DNA of 64,000 nt from Gemmatimonadaceae bacterium (GCA_035606695.1 DATNEW010000027.1:242848-306847); one strand, 5' to 3'; positions 17,602-27,341 are shown, counted from the stretch's first letter. Made by a program: numbers and translations. Notes: generated by a model from the letters alone, not told the origin.

Positions 17602-18276
17602 ATGTCGATGCGTCTTGCGCGTAGCATTGCAGTGATCGGCACCTGCGCACTGTGGGCCGCGTGCGCCAAGGGTGAGAACAAGTCGGACTCGGCCGCGGCG
17701 GCTGATTCGGCCGCGAAGGCGGCAGCAGCGGCGCCGACGACCACCGCCGCCCCGGCACCGGCGCAGCTGACGGACGCCAACATCGCGGCGCTGCTCGATG
17801 AAGCGAACATGGCCGACAGCGCCTGGGGCAACATCGCCACGAAGAAGGGAACGGCCGCGTCGGTGAAGGAGTTCGGCAAAATGATGGAGCGCGATCACCA
17901 CGCGTTGCGGAAAGCCGGGCAGGATCTCGCAAAGAAGCTGAACCTTACGCCGCAAGCGCCGGCGAACGATACGCTGCCGGCGACGCTCCAGAAGATGTCC
18001 GACAGCCTCAACGCGCAAGCGAAGGGCGCGGCGTGGGATAAGGCCTACATCGATCACGAAGTCGCCGTTCACCAGTCGGTACTGTCGCTGCTGCAAGCGG
18101 CACAGGGCGCGGCGCAGGACACCTCGCTCAAGGCGCTGATCACGAAGGCAATCCCGAACATCCAGGCGCATCTCACCAAGGCGCAGGACGATCAGAACAA
18201 GCTCGGCAACGCGGCAGCGGCGCCTGCGGCGGCTCCAGCCGACAGCACGAAGAAGGGCGGCAAGAAGAAAGGCTGA
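17602..18276 (+). CDS. DUF4142 lipoprotein
   Basis: 224 residues. A lipoprotein signal ends at ALWAAC (C21). An Ala/Pro-rich linker (about 25-55) leads to a four-helix DUF4142 domain: LTDANIAALLDEANMADSAWG, then KEFGKMMERDHHALRKAGQDL and the second half with AYIDHEVAVHQSVLSLLQ. DUF4142 is a ferritin-like helical bundle of unknown function, common in envelope-stress and surface loci; the conserved DHH and DHEVAVH histidines are kept. A Lys/Gly tail closes the protein. GGAGG lies about 10 bp before the ATG. A strong terminator follows, so it is probably a single-gene transcript. Confidence 0.85.
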   Translation: MSMRLARSIAVIGTCALWAACAKGENKSDSAAAADSAAKAAAAAPTTTAAPAPAQLTDANIAALLDEANMADSAWGNIATKKGTAASVKEFGKMMERDHHALRKAGQDLAKKLNLTPQAPANDTLPATLQKMSDSLNAQAKGAAWDKAYIDHEVAVHQSVLSLLQAAQGAAQDTSLKALITKAIPNIQAHLTKAQDDQNKLGNAAAAPAAAPADSTKKGGKKKG

Positions 18277-18320
18277 GCCGCCGAGCCCGCACCAACGGTT
18301 CGGCGCGCCTCTTGAAAAGG

Positions 18321-18355
18321 ATGCCCGGGTGAGAGCCCGGGCATTTCTTTTTTTT
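18321..18355 (+). terminator. Rho-independent terminator after the DUF4142 gene
   Basis: ATGCCCGGG (18321-18329), six-base loop, CCCGGGCAT (18336-18344), then a T-rich run to 18355. It is a perfect 9-bp stem and separates the two DUF4142 genes. Confidence 0.9.
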
Positions 18356-18375
18356 CGACGAATCAGGATGTTGTG

Positions 18376-19050
18376 ATGGACAGCGGACTCACCAAAACGA
18401 TCGGATTGGGAATCGTCACGGCGGTGCTGGCGACGTTTGTGGCGCTGGCGGACAGCGGCGCGAACGAAGCCGCGGGAACCGTCGCGGTCGCGGACACCAC
18501 ACATCACGACTCAGCCGTGACGGTGCACTGGATGACCGACGGCAACGTCACGTCGCTGCTCACGGCGATCGACTCGCGGCAGAGTGCGCTCGCGAACGCC
18601 GAGCTGCAGGCGTGGCATTCGGACACCGTGCGGGCGTTCGCGGCTGACATGGTTCGCGGAACGGCAGAGCTGCAACACACCACGGATTCGCTTGCCGCGA
18701 AATTGCGGCTCTCGCCCGCGGCGCCGGCAATGCAGGACTCGCTCGTCGCGGCGCTGCAGGCGCGCATCGATACCGTGAGCATGAACCACGGTCCGCAGAT
18801 GGATCGCGTGTTCGTGAAGCAGTCGATCGCGGCGAACCAGCTCGCCGCCGACTACATGTCGCAGCTGTCGGCCGTCGCGCAGGCGCCTGAGCTGCAGGCG
18901 GTGCTCGAGACAGCGCAGGGACGCGCCTCGGCGCAGGTCGCGCGCGCGCAGCAGCTGCAGTCGATGTTCGCGGTGGCCGACTCCGTCGTCGCCGATTCAC
19001 TCGCGCGGCGCGCCGCGGCGCACCGCAACCGTCAACGCACCAATCGATGA
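18376..19050 (+). CDS. DUF4142-like exported protein (second copy)
   Basis: 224 residues from ATG 18376 (GTG 18373 is adjacent), with AGGA at a suitable distance. A signal-like hydrophobic segment (TIGLGIVTAVLATFVAL) has no clear lipobox. The helical domain repeats the layout of the preceding protein (MTDGNVTSLLTAIDSRQSALANAEL, AADMVRGTAELQHTTDSLAAKL) but the histidines are less conserved, so it is a diverged paralogue. It ends in a basic tail (AAHRNRQRTNR). Its stop overlaps the next start (ATGA), so it is the first gene of a three-gene operon with an RNase-like and a HAD protein. Confidence 0.75.
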   Translation: MDSGLTKTIGLGIVTAVLATFVALADSGANEAAGTVAVADTTHHDSAVTVHWMTDGNVTSLLTAIDSRQSALANAELQAWHSDTVRAFAADMVRGTAELQHTTDSLAAKLRLSPAAPAMQDSLVAALQARIDTVSMNHGPQMDRVFVKQSIAANQLAADYMSQLSAVAQAPELQAVLETAQGRASAQVARAQQLQSMFAVADSVVADSLARRAAAHRNRQRTNR

Positions 19051-19493
19051 GCGCCCAGCAACGGCCGCAACAACCCCAAGAAGCCGAGCCGGCGTCGAGC
19101 GTGGTGCTCGTCGATGGATCGAACGTGGCGCATTCTACGGAAGGCGAGGGGCCGCGGCTCGCGAACCTCATCGCCATTCGGGACAAGCTGAAGTCCGAAG
19201 GCCTCGAGCCGATCATCGTCGCGGATGCGGCGCTTCGCCATCAGATCGACGACGCGCGAGCGTACGAGCGACTGATCGAGGAAGGCCACGTCCGGCAAGC
19301 GCCCGCCGGTACCGATGCGGATTATTTCATCCTCGCGTTCGCGCGCGAGCTGAACGCCAGCATCGTGTCGAACGATCGCTTTCGCGATCGCATCAAGCAG
19401 TTTCCCGAAGCACGCGATCGCGTCATTCGGTACATGATCCTCAACGATGAAGTGGTGCTCGAGCGGAGAACGCATCGGCGTCATGATTCGTGA
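19047..19493 (+). CDS. PIN/NYN-type ribonuclease (Zc3h12a-like)
   Basis: 148 residues. The core begins SSVVLVDGSNVAHSTEGEG, the DGSN acidic motif of PIN/NYN nucleases. Further acidic positions are VADAALRHQIDD, the TDADYFIL segment and IVSNDRFRDR, which together form the metal-binding centre of Zc3h12a-like RNases (PF11977). Such enzymes cut RNA with magnesium; a cytoplasmic location is expected since there is no signal. It overlaps the preceding and following genes (ATGA and GTGA), so translation is coupled. No antitoxin-like gene accompanies it, so a toxin role is unlikely. The target RNA is unknown. Confidence 0.8.
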   Translation: MSAQQRPQQPQEAEPASSVVLVDGSNVAHSTEGEGPRLANLIAIRDKLKSEGLEPIIVADAALRHQIDDARAYERLIEEGHVRQAPAGTDADYFILAFARELNASIVSNDRFRDRIKQFPEARDRVIRYMILNDEVVLERRTHRRHDS

Positions 19494-20177
19494 GTGATGC
19501 GCCGGAGGGCGTCGATGCCGGCGCGACGCTGCGTGGCATTCTCCTCGACGTCGACGGAACACTGATCGACAGCAACGACGCCCACGCCAGTGCATGGGCA
19601 GACACGTTTCGCGAATTCGGGCTCGACATCGCGTTCGATCGCGTGCGGCCCTTGATCGGCATGGGGGGCGACAAGCTCTTGCCCAAGCTCACCGGCCTCG
19701 ATCACGAGAGCGTCGAGGCGAAGCGCATGACGGCGCGACGGAAGGAAATATTCAACACCACGTACCTGCCGACCTTGCGCGCGTTTCCGTGCGCGCACGA
19801 GCTGCTCGCGCGCTTCAAGGCCGACGACCTGCGGCTCGTCATCGCGACCTCGGCCGAGCGCGAGGAGTTGAACAAGCTGCTCGATCAGGCGGGGCTCGAG
19901 GAGTTGGTCGACCGGAAGACGTCGTCGTCGGATGCCGATCGCTCGAAGCCGGATCCGGACATCATTCAGGCCGCGCTCGACCGCGGATCGTTCGCCGCCG
20001 GCGAAGTCCTCATGCTGGGCGACACCCCGTACGACGTCGAAGCAGCACGACGCGCGAACATCCCAACCGTCGCGTTGCGATGCGGCGGTTGGGACGATCG
20101 TGCGCTTGGCGGAGCATTAGCGATCTATGATGACGCGCGCGATCTGCTCGCGCGGTATGAGGCGTCGCCGTTCGGAA

Positions 20178-20197
<20 letters not shown>
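19490..20197 (+). CDS. HAD-superfamily phosphatase (phosphoglycolate/beta-phosphoglucomutase-like)
   Basis: 235 residues. All four HAD motifs are present: DVDGTLIDSN (nucleophile Asp near 20), IATSAERE (motif II Thr/Ser), SKPDPDI (motif III Lys) and MLGDTPYDVEAARRAN (motif IV acidic pair). A helical cap sits between motifs I and II (AWADTFREFGLDIAFDRVR), as in subfamily I phosphatases. The start is GTG 19490, which overlaps the RNase stop (GTGA). The substrate, a small phosphorylated metabolite, cannot be inferred. The gene's 3' end overlaps the convergent lipoprotein gene by 20 bp. Confidence 0.88.
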
Positions 20198-20678
<481 letters not shown>

Positions 20679-20811
20679 GAGCGGCTCTGAATGCGGGGAG
20701 ATTGCGATGCTTGACGCATCAACAATTGTCAATAGACATGCCGCGTTCGCGAGCGTTGAATGTGTCATATCTCGTTGCCGCAATTCATCTTATAAATCGA
20801 CGTTTGTTGTG

Positions 20812-20885
20812 TCGGCAGGTGGCCGAGCACCGATTCGATGCATTTGCGCATCGAATCGGTGCTGCTGGTGGTCACGTTCTGCCGA
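20812..20885. other. Nested inverted repeat with perfect 16-bp hairpin
   Basis: The inner arms AGCACCGATTCGATGC (20826-20841) and its exact complement (20848-20863) flank a 6-nt loop. Outer arms TCGGCAG (20812-20818) and CTGCCGA (20879-20885) are also exact complements. It lies about 10-85 bp downstream of the minus-strand propeller gene and upstream of the minus-strand lipoprotein. It has no T-run, so it is either a non-canonical terminator or a regulatory structure. Confidence 0.7.
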
Positions 20886-20895
20886 GGCGTCGCGG

Positions 20896-23800
20896 TCAGT
20901 ATTCGATCGGCGTCAGCGATTCGAAGGGTCCGTCGAGCCGAATTACACTTCGACCGCCAAACGCGACATACAGGCTCGTCCATCCATTGGTCTGAGGCGC
21001 CGGATCGTACCAGGCCGACTGAGGCCAGGCATGCACATCGGCGAGCGAGTCGACGTGGAGTCCGTTCAACCCGCGGAGGCGCTCGATCGGCGTCCAATGC
21101 AGTCCGCGATCGCGCGAGAATGCGAGCCCGCGCGGATGCAGTACCGCGATTCGCACATCCGGCTCGGTGTGGACGAACAGCACCTGTTGCAGTGGGCAGA
21201 AGTACTGTCGACACGTGAACCTCTGCGTGCCGTTCGCAGTCGCGATCGCCGTGAGATGAGTTTCAGCGTTCCAATGCAGTCCGCCGTCGCGGGTGGATTC
21301 GATGTCGTGCGTGGCGGTGACCCAGATCTCCTGAGGATCGTACGGATTCACCCACAGGCTCTGCGCGGTCATCGTGCTGGGCGAAATCGTCTCCCAGGTG
21401 GTGACCAGGCCCACGCTGTTGCTTCGGCCGCGAATGACTCTGCCGTCGGTCGTGAGCACGAAATACACGGGGCTCACGTGCCCGCCTGATACGCCCACTT
21501 TGCTCACCGTGTTGTACGGAAAATCGTGGCCGGGGGAGACGTCGAACGTCCTGTTGACGAGCCCGCGCATGCGCACGACCATGTCGAGATTCGCCGGCTG
21601 ACCGCGCATGATGGGCGAGACGTTACGGAACGTGACGTAATCGACTGGCGTCGTCGGCGGTGTTTCTCCGCGAGGGGTGACGACTGGCGCCGCACCATAC
21701 CCAACCTGTGTCGTCGAGCCGTCTGTAATGGAGCTATCGCCGATCTCGACCTCGGCAAACGCCGGCGGCAGCGCGCCAACACTGTGTAGCACCAATCGCA
21801 AGGTGTTTCGTCCGGTCATTACCTCGCTGGGACGCGCGGGATCGCCGACGACGAAGCTCGCGTCACCACAGCAATAGATGCTGTTCCAGGACTGCGGTGT
21901 CGCGCCGCCTGTCCATGACGCCCACAGATCGTTGTCTCCCGTTGGCACGTAGAGCGCGACGCACTCGGATGGCGGACCGGAACATCCGGGGCGGCGAATG
22001 CCATAGATCTTGCCCGTACCAAGCGCGTGCAAGCCGGACATGGCGCGTCCGAATGGACCGGTAGCGGTGATGCAGTTCGACCCCGCGCCGCCAACATACG
22101 CGTAGATGCCGCCGTCGTTCGACGCATAGGCGGTGCAGACCCCGCGAGCCGGATCGTAGGTCGACGGAAATGCCATCGACCACGTATCGACGTGCATCGT
22201 CGCGATTCCCGCCCACATGAACGTTCTGTCCGCATTTCGTCCGGAGATGCCGAAGAAATTCAGCCCGTTACCGACGAAGACATCGTAGCTGGCGAGGGGA
22301 CCGGTTCCCGTCGCGGTGACGCGCGGTGCCACGAATATTCCCCGTCGCCCGGATCCATCCGGCTTCTGTCGGAATCCGAGGTCGCGCGTCGAACCGGACG
22401 ATGCGTCCACGGAGAACACGCGCAATTGAGTCTCACCGCCGTCGATGAGGAGGACGAGCGCCGTATGACTCGGATCGCCGCCGTCCGGCGGAGCAGCGAT
22501 GCCGATGCAGCGGTTCGGCAGCGCGATTGCTCGCTCCCACGATGCGCCCAGCGTCGTCGACCGATAGAGAGATGTATTATTGCAAGTATATAACGTCTGT
22601 CCGCGCGCCGCGAAGTACGGCGTGTCGCCACCCCACGGACCGCTGAGCGTGGTGAAATGCGCGAGGTCGGTGCTCGTCACGATCCCGCATCGCGTCGCAA
22701 CGAAGACGCTGCCGCCGACGAAAATCGCTTGTCGCGCCGCAAGCCCCGGGTCGCAGCCATCGACGGCAACATGGTGCCACGTCGCCGCCGCGTCGGTCGA
22801 TACGTAAATGCCCACGGTCGAGCGTCCGTCGGCGCGCTCCTCGTCGTCGTCGGTGGCGTAGACCAAGCGGCGTGAGTTCGTCGGGTCAACAGCGAGCGCA
22901 GGCGTCCACGACGGAACGCCGTGCTCCATTCCGTAGCTCGACTGAATCCAGGAATGTCCTGCGTCGGTCGACTTCCAGACGCCACTGAGATCCGTTGCCG
23001 CATACAGCACCGATGGGTTCGTGGGATCGACCACGACGAGATTCGTGCGACCGGTCGGATCACCCACGTCGCGCGTGTGGTCATTCCACGGCCGGTCAGG
23101 CGAGACGTCGGTCGCCGTGAAAATCGCGCGGTCGCGTGAGGTCGCGACGACCGCCGGTGCGTCGACACCAAGGCGATATACGCCTTCGGACAACTGGAAC
23201 CAATAGACGAAGCGGCCGTCACTCACGATCGGGCCCGCGAGCAGCTGATAGTCCGTGATCGTCACGGGCACCGGCGCCCGCGCTCCGAGCGACAGACGCA
23301 TCAAGGGGCCGCCCGTGCGATCGGCCGCGACATGCCAGTACACATGCGCGGCGTCGACCGCGACGGCGTCGATGCGCTGCGCAGGGTGTAGTGCGCCGTC
23401 GTCATGGAAGAGCGTCGTGGCGCTCGCGAGCGAAGGCAGTGATCGGGAGAAGACGGTGTATGCGCCTTGGTCGCCGGCGGAGACATACACCAGATGGTCC
23501 GTGCTCAGGGCGTAGGCGACCACGCTTTCGCCCGCGGGCAACGGAAAGTACGTGTTGGCGCTGGCGGGAAGGAGCGCGCGAAGGCGGCCGCCGCCTGGCG
23601 TGACATCGATATAAAACACGCGGGGCGAGGCACCCGACGTCGCCTGCACATCCGTGACGCGGGTACCGCTGGCGCGCGCGATGACTATCGGCGTGCCGCC
23701 GCCCTTCGCCACACGCCACACCGCGTTCGTCTCTGTCCAATAGACGTAGTGGTCGTCGACCGCGATCGAACAGCACGACGGATAGCCGGCAATGCGTGAG

Positions 23801-24159
23801 AGCGACGTGTGTGCGATCTGTTGTGGAGCGGACCCCGGCACAGGTACCAGCGGAGCACGAACGACCGCGCCCGCGCCAGTGAGCCAGTAGACGAAATCGT
23901 TGTCTGCGACGGCGCGCGTCGACGCGGGTCGATTGGCATCGCACGCGTCCGAGAAGTAGGTCGTGACGATGCTGGTTCCGCGTGTATCCATGAACCGCAC
24001 GCGGGCAGCCGTCGCGAGGTCCCCGCCACAGTCGCTCTTCCAGACCAGCGTCGTGCCGGCGAGCGACAATCCGTCGACGGGGTCCCGCGCGACCAGTGTC
24101 GCCTGCGCAAAGGCGCTGATTGGCAGGAGTGTCAAGAGAGTTGCGGAGCGAATGTGCAT
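20896..24159 (-). CDS. Large secreted beta-propeller protein (BNR/sortilin-like repeats)
   Basis: 1087 residues. The signal peptide is MHIRSATLLTLLPISAFAQA. Two propeller-like parts follow. The N-terminal part (about 25-350) has strands such as DNDFVYWLTGAGAVVRAPL and DDHYVYWTETNAVWRVAKGG that repeat a VYW signature. The C-terminal part (about 360-1087) has BNR/Asp-box-like repeats (SGVWKSTDAGHSWIQSSYG, IYVSTDAAATWHHV, IESTRDGGLHWNAE, LAFSRDRGLHWTPI), as in Vps10/sortilin-type and photosynthesis-assembly-type propellers. Four or more CC or C-x-C pairs suggest disulfides. GGAGG lies 7 bp before ATG 24159. It is divergent from a BTAD-TPR regulator, its probable regulator. Ligand is unknown. Confidence 0.85.
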   Translation of the reverse strand: MHIRSATLLTLLPISAFAQATLVARDPVDGLSLAGTTLVWKSDCGGDLATAARVRFMDTRGTSIVTTYFSDACDANRPASTRAVADNDFVYWLTGAGAVVRAPLVPVPGSAPQQIAHTSLSRIAGYPSCCSIAVDDHYVYWTETNAVWRVAKGGGTPIVIARASGTRVTDVQATSGASPRVFYIDVTPGGGRLRALLPASANTYFPLPAGESVVAYALSTDHLVYVSAGDQGAYTVFSRSLPSLASATTLFHDDGALHPAQRIDAVAVDAAHVYWHVAADRTGGPLMRLSLGARAPVPVTITDYQLLAGPIVSDGRFVYWFQLSEGVYRLGVDAPAVVATSRDRAIFTATDVSPDRPWNDHTRDVGDPTGRTNLVVVDPTNPSVLYAATDLSGVWKSTDAGHSWIQSSYGMEHGVPSWTPALAVDPTNSRRLVYATDDDEERADGRSTVGIYVSTDAAATWHHVAVDGCDPGLAARQAIFVGGSVFVATRCGIVTSTDLAHFTTLSGPWGGDTPYFAARGQTLYTCNNTSLYRSTTLGASWERAIALPNRCIGIAAPPDGGDPSHTALVLLIDGGETQLRVFSVDASSGSTRDLGFRQKPDGSGRRGIFVAPRVTATGTGPLASYDVFVGNGLNFFGISGRNADRTFMWAGIATMHVDTWSMAFPSTYDPARGVCTAYASNDGGIYAYVGGAGSNCITATGPFGRAMSGLHALGTGKIYGIRRPGCSGPPSECVALYVPTGDNDLWASWTGGATPQSWNSIYCCGDASFVVGDPARPSEVMTGRNTLRLVLHSVGALPPAFAEVEIGDSSITDGSTTQVGYGAAPVVTPRGETPPTTPVDYVTFRNVSPIMRGQPANLDMVVRMRGLVNRTFDVSPGHDFPYNTVSKVGVSGGHVSPVYFVLTTDGRVIRGRSNSVGLVTTWETISPSTMTAQSLWVNPYDPQEIWVTATHDIESTRDGGLHWNAETHLTAIATANGTQRFTCRQYFCPLQQVLFVHTEPDVRIAVLHPRGLAFSRDRGLHWTPIERLRGLNGLHVDSLADVHAWPQSAWYDPAPQTNGWTSLYVAFGGRSVIRLDGPFESLTPIEY

Positions 24160-24173
24160 GCGGATCCTCCAGA

Positions 24174-24230
24174 GGTTGGCACGCGCGATCGTATTGCAGC
24201 CCCGATAGCCGGGGCGTAGCTTCGCCAACC
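24174..24230 (-). promoter_or_regulatory. Structured 5' leader of the propeller gene
   Basis: On the minus strand GGTTGGC (24230-24224) pairs with GCCAACC (24180-24174), enclosing an inner GCCCCG/CGGGGC hairpin (24215-24199). The outer stem ends a few bases before the GGAGG ribosome binding site, so folding could affect translation. It matches no riboswitch class I can recall. Confidence 0.5.
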
Positions 24231-24262
24231 TTGGGAGTCGGAGTGACTCAGGCGTTCGTCGA

Positions 24263-24285
24263 GGCGTTACGCCGCGTGTAACGCC
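24263..24285. promoter_or_regulatory. Palindromic candidate operator upstream of the BTAD gene
   Basis: GGCGTTAC-7-GTAACGCC (24263-24285) is a perfect 8-bp dyad in the divergent gap, 30 bp before the GTG start of the BTAD-TPR regulator. It is a likely autoregulatory or partner-gene site; binding is inference. Confidence 0.5.
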
Positions 24286-24315
24286 GTCGAACGCAGGTCG
24301 CCCGGGAGGCGCGAC

Positions 24316-27291
24316 GTGATCGCAATGCGGTTGCTGGGCGGCGTCGAGCTGGCCCGAGTCGACGGACGGAACGACGCCGAAGCCGAGTCTCTGCTGCGCG
24401 GTCTCGCGCGGCAACCCAAGCGGCTGGCCCTGTTGTCGTATCTCGCGCTGGCGCCGGAAGGCATGCCTCGCCGCCGCGATACACTGCTCGCGCTCTTCTG
24501 GCCGGAGCTGGACGATGCACGCGCCCGAGCCGCGCTTCGCCAACTAATCCATCACTTGCGCCGCGCCCTCGGCACCAATTCAGTCGTGAGCTTTGGCGAC
24601 GATGAGCTGGCACTCGCCGACGATGTCTGGTGCGACGTGCGTGCGTTTCAAGAGCACGCGCGCGCCGGGCGCGCCGCGGAGGCTCTAGAGTTGTACAGAG
24701 GCGAGTTGCTCCAGGGGTTTTTCGCCTCAGGCGTTGCCGCCGAGTTCGAACAATGGCTCGATGAGGAACGCGCGCGGCTGCGCACGCTCGCGGCAGACGC
24801 GGCGTGGAACGTCGCCGAGAGCCGGCGCATCGCGCACGATGCGACGGGCGCGCTGCACTGGGGACGCCGTGCGTTGACGGTTTCTCCCGACGATGAGACG
24901 GCCGTTCGACGTTTCATCGTGCTGTGCGATCGCGTGGGAGACCGCGCCGCGGCCCTTCGCGCGTACGATGAGTTCACCGCTCGACTCGCGCGGGACTTCG
25001 AGGTCGCGCCGTCGGCCGAAACGCAAGCGCTAATGAGCACGGTGCGCGAGCGCAACGCGGTGTATCCATCCGGTGAATGGTTGGCCGAGGTACGTCCGTC
25101 GCGCGATACCTCGGCGGCGCCACCCTCGCCGCAGCCGGAAATCGTGGAGAACGACCGTGTGAGGCCGCTGTCGCGTGCGCGCCTCGCACTGCCGGCAGCC
25201 GCCGTGCTGCTTCTTGCCGGAGCGGCGTGGGGCAGCTGGCGTTTGCGTGCACACGACGACGGTCCGGTCGTTGTTGTCGGCGCCGTGACGGACTATGACG
25301 GAGATTCGGCCAGCATCGTTCGGCCGCTGCGCGACATGCTCGCGACGAATCTTGCGCGCGTGCCGGGACTGCACGTCGTCAGCAGCGCCCGTGTCTACGA
25401 GCTTGCCGCTGGGTTGCGTCATGATGACGGCGTCGGTCGGCCGGCGGCGGAGCCAGAGCGCATGGTTCTGACGCGAGCGGCGCGAGCCGCCCGCGCGGAC
25501 GAAGCGATCGACGGCTCGCTATATCGCCGAAGCGACGGAACCTTGCGGCTCGACCTGAGACGCATCGACCTCGCGACGGGTGCGCTGCGCGGAGCGTACG
25601 AGGTCAGCGGCGTCGATGTTTTCGCGCTCGTCGATCGCGCCACGGCGGAGCTCGCGAGCGGGTTGGCGCGCGCCGCACCCGAATCGCTGCACGTTGCGGA
25701 CGCCAGCACGCGGTCGCTCGTCGCATACCGATTCTATCAAGAGGGGTTGCGCGCGTATTACCAGAACGATCTCGTCTCGTCGCTCCGTCTGTTCAGTGGC
25801 GCGGTCGACGAGGACTCGAGCTTCGCGATGGCGGAATACTACCTCGCGCAGACGCAGCACTCGCTCGGCTTACCGATGCTGCGCACTCTCACGCGTGCGT
25901 TACATGCCGCCGAGCCGCTCCCCGATCGCGACCGCTTGCTGGTGAAGGGTCTGTGGGCCGCCGAAACGAACGATCCAACGCTGCTGCCGGTCGCGGAGAC
26001 GCTCGCGGTGCGCTATCCATCGGAACCGGACGCGATGTATCTGCACGGCTTGGCGCTCGCGGCGGCGGGCGACTTCAATGGCTCGGCGCGGGCCATGCTG
26101 CGCGTCGTGTCGCTCGATTCGGGCATGACGTCGGTGTCCGACGAGCGGGCTGTGCCGCGAGGAGATCCGGCGCGTTGCCGCTCGTGTGAGGCGCTCCAAA
26201 CGGCGGTCTTCGAGTACATCCAGGCCGACTCGATCCCCGCCGCCGCGCGACTGGCTCGGCAATGGCTGCGCTGGCAACCGCGCTCAGCGTCCGCGTGGCT
26301 GACGTTCGGGATGATGGCCGGTCTCCAGGCAAAGACGGACTCGGCACTGGCGGCATATCGCCAATCCGCGTCGCTCTCGCACACTCGCGATGTGCAGCTC
26401 GGCTTTCTCGTGACGGCGTACTTGCAGGCGGCTCGTTTTGCGGAGTGTGATTCACTGCTTGCCGAAGCAACGCATGTCTCGGATCCTCGGACACGCGCGG
26501 AAGCGCTGTGGTATCTCGCGATCGATTATCGCACGCAAGGCCGACTGAAGGAGGCGTGGTCGGTCGGACGCGAGTTGCAGTCGCTGGCCGACGCCGGCAA
26601 GGATTCGGTCGTTGACGGAGCCGCATATACGGCCCGAATCACACGGGCGCAGCTGCTGCTCGAGCGTGGGTTGCCCCGTGCGAGCGCGGTCCTGTTCGAC
26701 TCGCTCGTTCCGCCATGGCGTCCGGGGGCGGACAGCGCGCCGGGTCGGACGGCGCGGGCGCGCGCGTGGCAGCTGGCGCACGCGATTTCGGCGTACGCGG
26801 CCGCGCACGACACGTCGGCGATCGTGCGACGCCTGCCGTTGGTCGATGAAGCAGGGCGCGCGAGCTCATACGGGCGAGACGACCTGCTGATCCACTATGC
26901 TCGCGGCCTGCTCTTCACGGCGCGAGGTCAGCTGGATTCGTCGGCGAGCGAGCTTCGGCGGGCGCTTTATTCGCCGACGAACGGCTACACGCGCGCTCAC
27001 TACGAGCTGGGCCGCATCTTGTTGGCGTTGCACCGGCCGCGCGAGGCGGCGACCGTGCTGGCGCCGGCGCTTCGCGGTGCTGTCGAGGCGAGCGCGTACT
27101 ATTTGTCGATCACCGAGTTGCACGACCTGCTGGCGCGTGCGTATGAGGAGGGCGGTCAGCGGGACAGCGCGGCGGCGCACTATCGGTGGGTCGCGCGTGC
27201 GTGGTCGCGGGGGGACGTGCCGTTTCGTGTGCGGGCGGAGGCTGCGGGGCGGCGGGCGCGCGAGTTGGTGGCGGGGGCGTCGGGGTTCTGA
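24316..27291 (+). CDS. BTAD/TPR transcriptional regulator with transmembrane segment and FlgO-like domain
   Basis: 991 residues. Residues 1-90 look like an OmpR-type winged helix of the AfsR/SARP kind (LARQPKRLALLSYLALAPEG, RRRDTLLALFWPE, RAALRQLIHHLRRALG). The bacterial transcriptional activator domain follows (VWCDVRAFQEHA to about 240, with ELYRGELLQGFF). A membrane helix lies near 290-310 (LPAAAVLLLAGAAWGSW). A FlgO-like segment (VVVVGAVTDYDGD, then DMLATNLARVPGLHVVSSARVYEL) and many TPRs to the C-terminus should be outside the cytoplasm. Start is GTG 24316 or ATG 24325. The layout is typical of Gemmatimonadota. A membrane-bound DNA-binding sensor for the divergent propeller gene is the simplest model. 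Confidence 0.88.
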   Translation: MIAMRLLGGVELARVDGRNDAEAESLLRGLARQPKRLALLSYLALAPEGMPRRRDTLLALFWPELDDARARAALRQLIHHLRRALGTNSVVSFGDDELALADDVWCDVRAFQEHARAGRAAEALELYRGELLQGFFASGVAAEFEQWLDEERARLRTLAADAAWNVAESRRIAHDATGALHWGRRALTVSPDDETAVRRFIVLCDRVGDRAAALRAYDEFTARLARDFEVAPSAETQALMSTVRERNAVYPSGEWLAEVRPSRDTSAAPPSPQPEIVENDRVRPLSRARLALPAAAVLLLAGAAWGSWRLRAHDDGPVVVVGAVTDYDGDSASIVRPLRDMLATNLARVPGLHVVSSARVYELAAGLRHDDGVGRPAAEPERMVLTRAARAARADEAIDGSLYRRSDGTLRLDLRRIDLATGALRGAYEVSGVDVFALVDRATAELASGLARAAPESLHVADASTRSLVAYRFYQEGLRAYYQNDLVSSLRLFSGAVDEDSSFAMAEYYLAQTQHSLGLPMLRTLTRALHAAEPLPDRDRLLVKGLWAAETNDPTLLPVAETLAVRYPSEPDAMYLHGLALAAAGDFNGSARAMLRVVSLDSGMTSVSDERAVPRGDPARCRSCEALQTAVFEYIQADSIPAAARLARQWLRWQPRSASAWLTFGMMAGLQAKTDSALAAYRQSASLSHTRDVQLGFLVTAYLQAARFAECDSLLAEATHVSDPRTRAEALWYLAIDYRTQGRLKEAWSVGRELQSLADAGKDSVVDGAAYTARITRAQLLLERGLPRASAVLFDSLVPPWRPGADSAPGRTARARAWQLAHAISAYAAAHDTSAIVRRLPLVDEAGRASSYGRDDLLIHYARGLLFTARGQLDSSASELRRALYSPTNGYTRAHYELGRILLALHRPREAATVLAPALRGAVEASAYYLSITELHDLLARAYEEGGQRDSAAAHYRWVARAWSRGDVPFRVRAEAAGRRARELVAGASGF

Positions 27292-27341
27292 TTGGACAGG
27301 GTGGGTTGTGGGTCGTAGGTGGGTGTCGCCAAACATTTGTC

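Noticed and set aside
24174..24230. Known riboswitch (c-di-GMP, TPP, cobalamin)
   Set aside because: None of the consensus boxes of these classes is present; kept only as an unassigned structure.
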